From an uncultured Lactobacillus sp. (GTDB lineage: Bacteria > Bacillota > Bacilli > Lactobacillales > Lactobacillaceae): a stretch of DNA of 64,000 bases. The stretch's first letter is position 1, and every line of letters starts with the position of its first letter. The DNA lies in NCBI GenBank assembly GCA_937874185.1, contig CALNAK010000036.1, positions 1-64,000 of the forward strand, written 5' to 3'. Shown piece after piece: positions 43,248-52,050 of this stretch. The notes beneath the pieces are model-generated. The model saw nothing but the letters and a program-made list of their open reading frames with translations. It made no database searches and was not told the DNA's origin. The position numbers were made by a program, and so were the translations under genes.

Positions 43248-44606
43248 ATGAAAATAGTAATTATTGGATGTACTCACGCAGGAATTGCGGCCATGAAACA
43301 AATACTTAAATATTATCCGGATACTGAACTGACGGTCTATGAACGCGGTTCTGATATTTCTTACCTATCATGTGGGACTTATTTACATATAGGTAATACT
43401 GTCAAAAATTTGGACGATGTTCATTACGCTGATCCTGAGGAATTCACGAAACAAGGCGTAAAAATGTTGATGCAATATGAGGTCATTCGGATTGATGCAG
43501 ATAAGCATACAATTATGGCACAAAATTTGCGTACAAAAGAAATGGTTAATGATACTTATGATAAATTGATTATGGCAACTGGGTCTATTACCAAGATTCC
43601 AGCTATTACTGGGATTGAGAATTCTAAGGTTATGCTTTGTAAAACTTGTGACGAAGCTCATGAATTATATGCGGCAGCCCAGACAAGTCATCATGTAGCA
43701 ATTATTGGTGGGGGATACGCTGGAGTGGAGCTGGCTGAAGGATATCTTAAATCAGGTCATCAAGTCACACTTTTTCAACGTAATAAACAATTACTAGATG
43801 AGTACGTGGATCCAATAATTGCCCAACAAGTTCAAGATTTACTTGTCAAAAATGGTGCCGAAGTTCTAACTGGGACTGAGGTTACGAAATTTACTGACTT
43901 ACAAAATGAAAAGGTTGAAATAACAACAGACAAAGGCAACTATACAGTTGATATGGTCGCAATTTGTCCAGGTGTTATTCCCCAGACAGATCTTGTTAAA
44001 GGCCAAATTAGACTAGCAAAAAATGGTGCTATTATTACTGACCCATACATGGGCACATCAGATCCTGATATTTTTGCGGCAGGTGATGCGACCGAAGTTC
44101 ACTACAATCCAACATTGAGCCAAATTTATATGCCATTAGCATCACATGCGGTTCGTCAGGGAACTTTAGCGGGAATCAATGTTCTCGACAAACGATTGAA
44201 ATCAATCGGAACTCAGGCAACAACAGGGATGTTACTATTTGGTAAAACCGTTGCCTGTACAGGATTGACCCTAGCAAATGCCAAAGCAGCTCATTTTGAG
44301 GCAAAAAGTGCTGTTTATCACGGCAATTATCGTCCAGACTTCATGCCAACAACAGCAGAAATTACAATTGAATTAGTCTATGACAAAAATAGTCGTAAAG
44401 TCCTAGGAGCACAATTAGTTTCAGACCACGAAGTAGCACAATCAGCGAATACATTGTCAGTTGTGATACAAAACGGTAATACGATTGATGAATTATCATT
44501 CTTAGATATGTTATTCTCACCAAACTTTGATGAACCATTTAATTATTTGAATCTAGTTGCCCAAAAAGCCGTAGATCAAGAAAATGGATATTGGCGGACA
44601 AATTAA
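43248..44606 (+). CDS. nox: NADH oxidase (FAD-dependent, water-forming type)
   Basis: 452 aa. FAD motif VIIGCTHAGIAAMKQI at the N-terminus, redox Cys in ISYLSCGTYLHIG (Cys about 43), NADH motif VAIIGGGYAGVELAEGY (about 150-166) and the second FAD motif IFAAGDATE. The C-terminal dimerisation domain ends the protein. It reduces O2 to water, regenerating NAD+. The start has no clear ribosome site (A-rich leader), which is odd for a usually abundant enzyme. Repeat A6 starts at its last codon. Confidence 0.9.
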   Translation: MKIVIIGCTHAGIAAMKQILKYYPDTELTVYERGSDISYLSCGTYLHIGNTVKNLDDVHYADPEEFTKQGVKMLMQYEVIRIDADKHTIMAQNLRTKEMVNDTYDKLIMATGSITKIPAITGIENSKVMLCKTCDEAHELYAAAQTSHHVAIIGGGYAGVELAEGYLKSGHQVTLFQRNKQLLDEYVDPIIAQQVQDLLVKNGAEVLTGTEVTKFTDLQNEKVEITTDKGNYTVDMVAICPGVIPQTDLVKGQIRLAKNGAIITDPYMGTSDPDIFAAGDATEVHYNPTLSQIYMPLASHAVRQGTLAGINVLDKRLKSIGTQATTGMLLFGKTVACTGLTLANAKAAHFEAKSAVYHGNYRPDFMPTTAEITIELVYDKNSRKVLGAQLVSDHEVAQSANTLSVVIQNGNTIDELSFLDMLFSPNFDEPFNYLNLVAQKAVDQENGYWRTN

Positions 44607-44729
44607 GAGAGCGGAAAGCAACGGTTAGATTCTGAGCATTTGCAGGACTTCACGAATTATACGCGTACTTTGCGTATGATTTGGGAAGTCAGGCAAAGCA
44701 CAGGAATCTGTTGCTTGCAGCTCGTTTCC
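44606..44729 (+). repeat. Family A structured repeat, copy A6
   Basis: Starts at the last A of the nox stop codon: AGAGAGCGGAAAGCAACGG. Stems GCAAC/GTTGC, AGATTC/GAATCT, GACTTC/GAAGTC, ATACGC/GCGTAT. Ends GCAGCTCGTTTCC, then the shared terminator. Confidence 0.88.
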
Positions 44730-44765
44730 ACTATAAAAATATAACAGCAAACTAAACAAAACTAA

Positions 44766-44809
44766 AAAGAACCAGTCAATCCCTTCAAGAATTGACTGGT
44801 TCTTTATTT
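44766..44809. terminator. Bidirectional terminator (nox / histidine kinase)
   Basis: AAAGAACCAGTCAAT / ATTGACTGGTTCTTT. Confidence 0.85.
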
Positions 44810-46189
44810 AATTTCATCAAAACTAATTCTAAAAATACTACCTTGAGGATGATTATCCAAAACCTCAATCGTTCCATTATTAAGTTTAACCAATTGATGA
44901 ACGATAGATAAACCCAATCCACTACCTTTAATGTCGGTAGAGTGAGAAGTGTCAACACGATAAAATCTTTGGAAAATTAATTTCTTTTTGTCATCAGGAA
45001 TCCCGATACCATTATCGGCAACCGCTAATTGAATTTTAGAATCGTGCTGTTTCAAACTCATGGTTATTGGGGTATTGTCAGGTGAATATTTACTGGCATT
45101 GTCCAAAAGGGCAACAATAATCTGTTTCAAAGTATCGCTGTTACCAGTTATATGAAGATTAGGTTCAATATCCATATTTAATTCATGTGGAATTGATGGT
45201 TCATAATGTTCTCCAATCTGCTTAGATATAGATGATAAATTATCATCGTCCAAAATTAAATCAGCTCTGTCTGCGCGAGAAAGGTGGAGTAAATTTTCAA
45301 TTAGATTTTGCATCCGAAGGGATTCTTCATCAATAAATTCAAGTGATTCGGGAATGACTTCAGGATGTTTGTCACCATGACGTTTGATTAAACCAATATT
45401 TCCTCGAATTGCCGCAACTGGTGTTTTTAATTCATGGGAAGCGTTGGAAACAAAGTCTTTTTCACGTTGAAGTCGTTGATTTTGAGCAGTTAATAAGTCG
45501 TTAAAGGCATTACCTAATTCTCTAATTTCTTCAGGACTATTAGGTACCCTTAAAGTGGGTTGGTCGACTTCGGAATCTTTAATAGTGTTGCGAGTTTCAT
45601 TAACCAACTGGATTGTTGGAGCACTTAGTTTAGTTGCTAGTTGTTGGGCCCACCAAGTTCCGAATCCTAGGGTTACGAAGACAACGATGCTAATAATTAT
45701 TAATAGTAAAACTAAACCGTTGATCAAATTATTAAGACTGACCCAAATTTGATAGGTGGTATCAGAACTTTTTTGTGAATAGAAAAGGAATAATCCATAT
45801 CCTTTAACGTAAACTACGTTATGTCCGGGAAAAATTGTAATTTTCCTTTGAGCAATGAATTTTTTGGAGGTTGATGAAGTCATGATAACTTGACCCTCAC
45901 GACCGGATGAAGCAGTGATAGAAGATTTATTAGTTGTAACTCGGATGACAGTATTTTGCTTTGAGTGTCGATTATTCTGATTGTTCCAATGAATGAAACT
46001 AGGGATGTCGTCAATATTAGCTCGATTCAAACTGATCATCTGACCTTGTGCCTCACGAGTGGTCATAAGGGTTTGCTGGACGCCAACGATAACCAGAATC
46101 AGGGCACTGATTGATAAAGTGATGATGATAACCAATTTTGTGATGGCACGACTGATTAAGGATTGGTAGGACTGTTTGTTATTTGTCAT
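44804..46189 (-). CDS. Sensor histidine kinase (ArlS-like)
   Basis: 461 aa. Two membrane helices (about 13-33 and 160-185) bracket an extracellular sensor of about 125 residues. Then HAMP, HisKA with the phospho-His in SNASHELKTPVAAIRGN, N-box DNASKYS, G1 DNGIGIP and G2 GSGLGLSI. Overlaps its response regulator by 4 bp. Similar in layout to ArlS/CsrS of Firmicutes; the signal is unknown. Confidence 0.9.
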   Translation of the reverse strand: MTNNKQSYQSLISRAITKLVIIITLSISALILVIVGVQQTLMTTREAQGQMISLNRANIDDIPSFIHWNNQNNRHSKQNTVIRVTTNKSSITASSGREGQVIMTSSTSKKFIAQRKITIFPGHNVVYVKGYGLFLFYSQKSSDTTYQIWVSLNNLINGLVLLLIIISIVVFVTLGFGTWWAQQLATKLSAPTIQLVNETRNTIKDSEVDQPTLRVPNSPEEIRELGNAFNDLLTAQNQRLQREKDFVSNASHELKTPVAAIRGNIGLIKRHGDKHPEVIPESLEFIDEESLRMQNLIENLLHLSRADRADLILDDDNLSSISKQIGEHYEPSIPHELNMDIEPNLHITGNSDTLKQIIVALLDNASKYSPDNTPITMSLKQHDSKIQLAVADNGIGIPDDKKKLIFQRFYRVDTSHSTDIKGSGLGLSIVHQLVKLNNGTIEVLDNHPQGSIFRISFDEIK

Positions 46190-46878
46190 TCTTGAATATC
46201 CTCGAGTGAATAACCGACACCTCTAATTGTTTGAATCAGAGGTTTATTTTCTTTACCATCAATTTTACTTCGTAAATAACCAACATAAACATCGACAACA
46301 TTTTGTTGACCAAGAAAATCTTCACCCCAGACATTATCAAGCAATTCATCACGTGTAAAAACTTGGCCGATATGTTGTAAAAAGAATAATAATAAATCAT
46401 ATTCGCGTCTGGTCAATTGAATATTATCCTCACTTCTGACAACTTGATGAGATTTAGTATTTAAAGTTAAATCGGATACTTGATAAGTTTGTTCTGGTTC
46501 AGTCATATGTTCAACCCGACGTTGAATTACTCGAACACGGGCTAATAATTCTTCAATTTCAAATGGTTTGGTGATGTAGTCATCAGCACCATTATCTAGC
46601 CCAGCAACTTTGTCACCAACGTAATCACGAGCAGTCATAACAATAACTGGTACCTGATCATGCTTTCTAATCCGACGTAAGACTTCCATACCATCGAGTT
46701 TCGGTAACATCCAATCAAGCAAAATTAGAAGTAGTTCATTTTGATTTTTTTCATAAAGGTCCAATGCTTCAGCACCATCGTTAGCGATGATGACATTAAA
46801 ATCCTCAAATTGTAATTCTTTACTTAAATAGCTTGAAAGACTGCGTTCATCTTCAACAATTAAAATTGTATTTTTCAT
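46186..46878 (-). CDS. OmpR-family response regulator (ArlR-like)
   Basis: 230 aa from ATG 46878, 8 nt after GGGAG. Receiver domain with acidic pair VEDE (about 8-11), phospho-Asp in LLDWMLPKLDG (about 54), Lys in YITKPF; winged-helix DNA-binding domain about 130-228 (LTRREYDLLLFFLQH, RGVGYSL). Forms a two-gene operon with the kinase downstream. Confidence 0.92.
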   Translation of the reverse strand: MKNTILIVEDERSLSSYLSKELQFEDFNVIIANDGAEALDLYEKNQNELLLILLDWMLPKLDGMEVLRRIRKHDQVPVIVMTARDYVGDKVAGLDNGADDYITKPFEIEELLARVRVIQRRVEHMTEPEQTYQVSDLTLNTKSHQVVRSEDNIQLTRREYDLLLFFLQHIGQVFTRDELLDNVWGEDFLGQQNVVDVYVGYLRSKIDGKENKPLIQTIRGVGYSLEDIQE

Positions 46879-47005
46879 TAACAAAGCTCCCAAAATATAT
46901 TTTCTTAATTATAATAGCAAATAAACCTTAATGGTAACTAAAACGGAATAATGCGCTAAGTTGGATGACTATGTTAAACTACTGAATGATAAGTAGGTGA
47001 CTCAC

Positions 47006-47437
47006 ATGGAAAAAGCAATTGAAATTCTCAAAAAAAATAATTATAAGATAACCAAACAACGAACAGATTTAATTGATTATCTCAGCAAATTCACGATACA
47101 TTATGTTTCAATCAAAGATATCGCTAATTATATGCGCTCACTTTATCCTGGTATGAGTAACAATACGGTATATCGGAATTTGAAAGAGTTTTCTGATATT
47201 GGTTTGGTTGAATATCAAGAGAAAAATAAAACTTTGGTGAAGTATCAGTGTGATTTTCAACACATGCATCATCATCATTTTGTTTGTAAAAACTGTGGTA
47301 AAGTCACAGAATTAAAGGCTTGCCCAATTGAATTCTTCACTGAACAATTACCAGGATATACTGTTGAAGGACATGCAGTTGAAGTTTACGGATTGTGTCC
47401 TGATTGTACTAAGAAGATGGAAGCTGCTAAGGAGTAG
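47006..47437 (+). CDS. Fur-family metalloregulator (Zur/Fur type)
   Basis: 143 aa from ATG 47006, 6 nt after AGGTG (in-frame GTG 46997 is less likely). N-terminal winged helix with YKITKQRTDLIDYL and NNTVYRNLKEF; HMHHHHFVCKNCG for the regulatory metal and first CxxC, and LCPDCTKKM for the second CxxC of the structural zinc. Its convergent neighbour is a ZnuABC-like importer, so a zinc role (Zur) is plausible. Confidence 0.82.
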   Translation: MEKAIEILKKNNYKITKQRTDLIDYLSKFTIHYVSIKDIANYMRSLYPGMSNNTVYRNLKEFSDIGLVEYQEKNKTLVKYQCDFQHMHHHHFVCKNCGKVTELKACPIEFFTEQLPGYTVEGHAVEVYGLCPDCTKKMEAAKE

Positions 47438-47443
47438 GTTTTT

Positions 47444-47700
47444 TGTTGCCGTCGTTCGTTCGGCATTGTGGTAGCCGGAACATGGTGGACACGACTTGAA
47501 ACCAATTCCAAAATCCGGAATTGGTTTCAAACTCGGTCTTTTACGCAACCTGGCAAAGTTCGCCAGCTAAGTGAAATTTCACCATTTGGCTCCCACAATG
47601 CTCTCACTACCGACTAGATAGTGGAATTTATTGATTAAAATAAAAATGCTAATTCTATTTTTCTCCAAATTAGGAGGGAAATGAGATTAGCATTTTTTAG
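47444..47700 (+). repeat. Family B structured repeat, copy B2, with tail hairpin
   Basis: Outer stem CATTGTGG...AGCC / GGCT...CCACAATG, then ATGGTG/CACCAT, inner TTGAAACCAATTCC/GGAATTGGTTTCAA and CTGGC/GCCAG. It begins just after the Fur stop. The terminator-like tail AAAATGCTAAT / ATTAGCATTTTTT (47646-47698) also ends the Fur transcript or, in reverse, the znu operon. Confidence 0.85.
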
Positions 47701-47757
47701 TTGAAATTTTTTATATGTTCCAATTCATTTTTTCACGGTAAAATAACTATCACTTAT

Positions 47758-48555
47758 TTAGTGACTAAGTTTCCAATTCTTATAACTCAATCCTAAGAAA
47801 TAGGCGATAACTTCAAAGGCTGAGATGAAGAATGTTACTGGCCAATTGGTTACGAAAGCTAAATATAGCCCTAACCAAACGCCAATTAGTGATAATCCGA
47901 CGGAAACTAGAATCATTTTGGGCACTGAATGCACTAAATATTTAGCGGTTGCGGCAGGTAATGTCATTAAAACGAAAACTAGTAATGAACCAACGATTTG
48001 GGCTCCGATACTGACGCTCAATGCTAATGTCACAAGAAAAACGATTGATAATAGGCGAGTTTTCAAACCTGCAGCACGTGCTCCAACGTGATCGAATGAA
48101 TCGAAGGCTAATGGTTTGTAAAAGATGATAAAGATAAAAATAACGAATAACGCTAAAATCATTAATTGATTAACTTCATGGGAACTGATTCCGACAATAC
48201 TACCGAATAAAATATTTGTGGCATAGCTACTTGATTCAGAAGATAACGATAAAAAGAGAATTCCTAGTCCAATAAAGAGGGATGAAATGGCACTGATAGA
48301 TGCTTCACGGCGGGATGATTCCGAACTCAAACTACCAACCGCGATTGAACTGATCAATGTGAAAATTATCATTCCAGCTAAGGGGGAGATTCCGACTAAG
48401 ATACCAAAGGCCGCTCCAGAAAATCCGATTTCAGATAAGGTGTGGGACAAAAATGACATATTTCGGGAGACAACGAAAACTCCGACTAGACCAGCAGTTA
48501 TTGCGATAAAAGTACTAGCAATAAAAGCTTCACGCATAAATTCATATCCAAACAT
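47758..48555 (-). CDS. znuB: Zn/Mn ABC transporter permease (ABC-3 family)
   Basis: 265 aa, eight or nine membrane segments. ABC-3 family traits: start with EFMREAFIAS, VVSRNMSFLSHTLSE, FDHVGARAAGL coupling loop, IGAQIVGSLLVFVLMTLPAATAK (in parts). Channel for divalent metal together with the preceding ATPase. Last gene of the operon. Confidence 0.9.
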   Translation of the reverse strand: MFGYEFMREAFIASTFIAITAGLVGVFVVSRNMSFLSHTLSEIGFSGAAFGILVGISPLAGMIIFTLISSIAVGSLSSESSRREASISAISSLFIGLGILFLSLSSESSSYATNILFGSIVGISSHEVNQLMILALFVIFIFIIFYKPLAFDSFDHVGARAAGLKTRLLSIVFLVTLALSVSIGAQIVGSLLVFVLMTLPAATAKYLVHSVPKMILVSVGLSLIGVWLGLYLAFVTNWPVTFFISAFEVIAYFLGLSYKNWKLSH

Positions 48556-48558
48556 AAA

Positions 48559-49227
48559 TTAACCTTCCATCTCAAACATATTTTTGGAAATATCTTTTAC
48601 TGCAACATCTTCAATGGTTTTATTTTTAAAAAATAAGGCTCGTTGAGTGTACTTTTGGGTTAATTCATAATCGTGAGTGATAAAAATAACCGTGATGTGA
48701 TATTTCTGATTTAATTCCTGAACAAGATCCATCAGCTGCATTTTTACTTCAACATCAAGACTAGCAGTTGATTCATCAAGAATGAGAATTTGTGGATCAT
48801 TCAGTAAAGCTTGTGCTAAATAGGCTTTTTGTTTCTCACCACCAGAAGCCAATCCCAGTGGCCTGTCTTTGAGAGTTGTTAAATTAGTTTTATTCAAAAT
48901 ATCGGTAATCAATTCATTGTCGTCGTGTCTTTTGGCGGGGCTAAATGTAAACTTCAAATTTAAACGGATAAATTGTTCAATATTCAAAGGGTAATCGAGG
49001 TCAATATTTCTAAATTGGGGAACGTAACCGATAGTTTGTTTCTGATCAAATTTGAGTGTTCCATCAGTGCCTTTTTCTAATCCCATCAAAATTTTGACAA
49101 GGGTAGTTTTACCTGAACCGTTGGGACCAATCAGGCTAATGAATTCACCGTCGTTGATTTTGAAATTAAGATTTTCGAAGACTAATTGTTTACCAAAACG
49201 TTTTGTTAAATTCTTTGCTTCAATCAT
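48559..49227 (-). CDS. znuC: Zn/Mn ABC transporter ATPase
   Basis: 222 aa. Walker A GPNGSGKTT, Q-loop VPQFRNID, signature LASGGEKQK, Walker B LILDEST, H-loop FITHDY. Length and sequence type match ZnuC/AdcC. It lies 2 bp from the binding protein gene and 3 bp from the permease. Confidence 0.9.
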   Translation of the reverse strand: MIEAKNLTKRFGKQLVFENLNFKINDGEFISLIGPNGSGKTTLVKILMGLEKGTDGTLKFDQKQTIGYVPQFRNIDLDYPLNIEQFIRLNLKFTFSPAKRHDDNELITDILNKTNLTTLKDRPLGLASGGEKQKAYLAQALLNDPQILILDESTASLDVEVKMQLMDLVQELNQKYHITVIFITHDYELTQKYTQRALFFKNKTIEDVAVKDISKNMFEMEG

Positions 49228-49229
49228 AG

Positions 49230-50138
49230 TTATTTCTCACTTTGTAAAATTTTATTCATTTCTTTGTATTGTGATAGCATCCATTCTTTGTAAGTCTTAC
49301 CAGTAGGCAACGTTTCAGTGACATTCAGGACAGGGATGTTATTTTTTTTGGCCATAGTGACTAAATTGTTGATCAATTTACTGTCAGTTTGGGTATTGAG
49401 TACGAAGAAGGCAATTTTCTTATCCTTGATACCTTTGTGCATATCTTTGATAACGGCAGGAGTTGGATCGGTGCCATTTTCAACAGCCTGTTCAAAACTC
49501 TTGTTGTCAACTTTGAAACCGACTGCTTTGATTGAGTAATCGAAAACGGGTTCACTAACATAAACATTTTTATTGGGAGCTGTTTTGGCAGCTTGTTTAA
49601 GTGTAGTTAGTTCCGAATCTACTGGTTTCAATGAGGCAATATATTTCTGTGCATTCTTTTTGAAATAGGTTTTATTCTTAGGCTGCTTTTTAGCTAATTC
49701 AGCAGCTAAATAATTGGCATACTTAGGCATAGTGTCGGGATTGTACCAAACATGGGGATTGTCGCCGACTTTCTTGTGCATGATGTTTTCACCAATCTTT
49801 ATGTAAGTATTATTGGCGTCAGTATTCAATTTATCCATCCAAGAGTCATAACCTAAGCCATTAGCAACCGTAATATTGGCTTTGCTGACCTGTTTGGCGG
49901 TTTTAGTTGTTGGTTCGTAATCGTGCGGATCAATTGCAGGATTATTAATAATGGAACTGACTGTTCCTTTATCGCCAACGACTGCCTTGGCAACTTCGGC
50001 GTAGAAGTCAGTTGTAGTAACGATATCTATCTTATTAGAACTAGTTGAAGTCTTTTGACTTGAGCAACCAGATAATATTAGAGCAACTAGTCCCAAACTT
50101 AAAATAAGACTGATTAACTTATATTTTTTCAAGAACAT
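49230..50138 (-). CDS. znuA: Zn/Mn-binding lipoprotein of ABC transporter
   Basis: 302 aa cluster A-I binding protein. Lipobox LILSGCSSQ. Metal ligands: His in IDPHDYEP (about 72), His in NPHVWYNP (about 128), Glu in ENG-type loop near 220 and an Asp toward the C-terminus. It lacks the His-rich loop of high-affinity zinc forms, so Mn or Zn cannot be settled. Starts the operon; a Fur-type palindrome lies in the promoter region. Confidence 0.87.
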   Translation of the reverse strand: MFLKKYKLISLILSLGLVALILSGCSSQKTSTSSNKIDIVTTTDFYAEVAKAVVGDKGTVSSIINNPAIDPHDYEPTTKTAKQVSKANITVANGLGYDSWMDKLNTDANNTYIKIGENIMHKKVGDNPHVWYNPDTMPKYANYLAAELAKKQPKNKTYFKKNAQKYIASLKPVDSELTTLKQAAKTAPNKNVYVSEPVFDYSIKAVGFKVDNKSFEQAVENGTDPTPAVIKDMHKGIKDKKIAFFVLNTQTDSKLINNLVTMAKKNNIPVLNVTETLPTGKTYKEWMLSQYKEMNKILQSEK

Positions 50139-50196
50139 TTGATTTCTCCTTAATGGTAACTGGTACTATTTAATATTAATGTAACTGTTCTTGAAT

Positions 50197-50214
50197 GTAA
50201 ATGATAATATTTAC
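50197..50214. promoter_or_regulatory. Fur/Zur-type operator candidate upstream of znuA
   Basis: GTAAAT-GATAAT-ATTTAC, perfect 6-6-6 inverted repeat, 59 nt before the znuA start. Nearby TAATGGTAACT (50152-50162) recurs upstream of the Fur gene at 46930. Confidence 0.5.
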
Positions 50215-50227
50215 TATTTGACAAATG

Positions 50228-50270
50228 GGCAAAAAAAAATAAGGTAACACCAAAGAAGTGTTCCTTATTA
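50228..50270 (-). terminator. Terminator of the perR-arsC operon
   Basis: AAATAAGG..ACAC / GTGT.CCTTATT with T-rich flank on the minus strand. Confidence 0.7.
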
Positions 50271-50687
50271 TTTAGGGTTGTTAATTAGTTTAACTAAATC
50301 CAAAATGTTTCGTTTAATATCATCACGTGAATCCCTAAAAACATCCAAAACTTCTGCATCACTACCAGTAGCCCGAGCAGGATCAACGATGGGCCAATGC
50401 ATCCAACGAGCACTCTTCGGGATGATACATTTATCACGAGCATCGCCACAAAGGGTAACTACAACAGTCGCATTATTCATAAAATCATCATCAATTACTT
50501 TGGACTTTTGTTGTGAGATATCAATGTTGTCCTCGGCCATTACTTTAACGGCAGTCGGATTCAAACCATCGGCACGTATGCCAGCACTTTGAACATTCCA
50601 AGTGGGTAGATATTTCTTAGCGTAACCTTCGGCCATCTGACTGCGGCAGGAGTTTCCAGTACACAGAAAATAAATACTTTTATTCAT
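50268..50687 (-). CDS. arsC: Arsenate reductase, thioredoxin-coupled (LMW phosphatase fold)
   Basis: 139 aa. P-loop CTGNSCRSQ (Cys about 9, Arg about 15), the two further Cys of the shuttle in VTLCGDARDKCI (about 80-88), and WPIVDPARATG. The three Cys are those that S. aureus ArsC uses in its relay to thioredoxin. No arsB or arsR nearby. It overlaps the Fur-family gene by 8 bp, linking it to oxidative or metal stress. Confidence 0.88.
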   Translation of the reverse strand: MNKSIYFLCTGNSCRSQMAEGYAKKYLPTWNVQSAGIRADGLNPTAVKVMAEDNIDISQQKSKVIDDDFMNNATVVVTLCGDARDKCIIPKSARWMHWPIVDPARATGSDAEVLDVFRDSRDDIKRNILDLVKLINNPK

Positions 50688-51144
50688 TATTCTTTATTCC
50701 TAATTTTATTTGACATTCTGGGCATAATCCATAAACTTCCATGTGATTCCCAGAAATCATATAACCGGATAATTCAGCGGTTTTCTTTTCTAAACTTTTT
50801 TCGGTATCACTAAATCCAGGGTACGTAACGTCTACAATGCGTCCGCAATTCGTACAAATGGCATGATAGTGGGGTGTTCCGAAGTAATCATAATGAGTAC
50901 TTCCATCGCCATTTTGGAGTTCAACGACTAAATGATGGTCGACAAAAGTATTCAATGTATTATAAACCGTAGATGCGCCGACGTTTGGTAATTCTTTACC
51001 AACTCCATCGCGAATCGTTTCAACAGTAGGATGATTATGATGACTGACTAAATAGGCCAAAATAATATGTCGTTGCGGTGTGACCCTCAATTTATGGTCT
51101 TTTAGAACTTGTAAGGTTTCTTCCATTACAGCATTACTAGCCAT
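50680..51144 (-). CDS. perR: Fur-family regulator, PerR-like
   Basis: 154 aa from ATG 51144 (AGGAAG 8 nt before). Winged-helix part LKDHKLRVTPQRHIILAYL, VGASTVYNTLNTF; His/Asp regulatory residues in THYDYFGTPHYHAIC and HMEVYG; structural CTNCG and CPEC. The DYFG-PHYH segment is more PerR than Zur. PerR senses peroxide through its metal. A palindrome upstream (51173) could allow autoregulation. Confidence 0.82.
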   Translation of the reverse strand: MASNAVMEETLQVLKDHKLRVTPQRHIILAYLVSHHNHPTVETIRDGVGKELPNVGASTVYNTLNTFVDHHLVVELQNGDGSTHYDYFGTPHYHAICTNCGRIVDVTYPGFSDTEKSLEKKTAELSGYMISGNHMEVYGLCPECQIKLGIKNNE

Positions 51145-51172
51145 GAGCAATCTTCCTTTCTACCTAAGAATC

Positions 51173-51185
51173 ATTACAGTGTAAT
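51173..51185. promoter_or_regulatory. PerR/Fur-box-like palindrome
   Basis: ATTACA-G-TGTAAT, a perfect 6-1-6 palindrome 28 nt before the perR start. Layout is as in Per boxes (7-1-7), though sequence match to TTATAAT-N-ATTATAA is partial. Confidence 0.45.
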
Positions 51186-51345
51186 TATATTACTAACATG
51201 GAGATAATTCCAAGTAAATTAGCTCGACCAATTGTAACTGTTTTCAAAATTGTTAGTTGTTTACTTTTTAAAAATCTTGCGGTATTATGAACTCGTTAGT
51301 AAGTGAGAACCATTCCAATGTAACTAAAAATAGGGAGTGAGCATC

Positions 51346-52035
51346 ATGCCTAAAGAAAAAAAGAAACAAAGTTTAGCTGAGAAAATCAACGTTATGCGTG
51401 CCAGCGTTATGGGTGCTAATGATGGAATTGTCTCAGTTGCCGGAATTGTTATCGGTGTTGCCAGTGCCCAAAGTAACAGTCACGCAATATTTTTATCAGG
51501 AATTGCCGGAATGTTAGCCGGAACTATTTCCATGGCGATGGGTGAATGGGTGTCTGTCAGTACGCAACGTGATTCTGAAAAACGTGCTTTAGAGAAAGAA
51601 TCAGCTGCACTTGATGGTAATTATGATGGTGAATTTAGTTTCATTAGTAATAAATATCAAACAACCGGTATTTCAGCTGAATTAGCTGATCAAGCCACTC
51701 ACGAGATGTTAAGTAGTGATCCGATAGATGTTGCTGTTCGTGAAAGATATGGTTTTAATCCAAAAGAAAAAACTAGTGCAATTGCGGCTGCGATGGCGTC
51801 TATGATTTCATTTCCAACGGGATCAATTTTGCCACTAGTATCTATCACTTTATTTCCACAGGATATTAAAATGATTGCGACTGTGATTGCGGTTATCATT
51901 GCGTTGACAATCACGGGTTACGCTGCCGCAACTCTTGGTGGGGCCAACCGTGGTAAAGCGGTCATCAGAAATGTTGTTTCAGGCTTGTTAACAATGCTTG
52001 TAACATATGCGATTGGATCACTATTCGCTCACTAG
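51346..52035 (+). CDS. VIT1/CCC1-family Fe/Mn transporter, copy 1
   Basis: 229 aa from ATG 51346 (GGGAGTGA upstream). VIT1 features: MRASVMGANDGIVSVAGI in the first helix, GEWVSVSTQRDSEKRAL (in part: GEWVSVSTQRDSEK) leading to the cytosolic metal-binding helices, then three C-terminal helices. These proteins move Fe2+ or Mn2+ out of the cytosol. Tandem with a second copy 15 bp downstream. Confidence 0.88.
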   Translation: MPKEKKKQSLAEKINVMRASVMGANDGIVSVAGIVIGVASAQSNSHAIFLSGIAGMLAGTISMAMGEWVSVSTQRDSEKRALEKESAALDGNYDGEFSFISNKYQTTGISAELADQATHEMLSSDPIDVAVRERYGFNPKEKTSAIAAAMASMISFPTGSILPLVSITLFPQDIKMIATVIAVIIALTITGYAAATLGGANRGKAVIRNVVSGLLTMLVTYAIGSLFAH

Positions 52036-52050
52036 TAAGGAGGAAGAACT

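Noticed and set aside
47348..47548. 66-codon minus-strand frame
   Set aside because: Overlaps the Fur gene end and repeat B2; no start signal.
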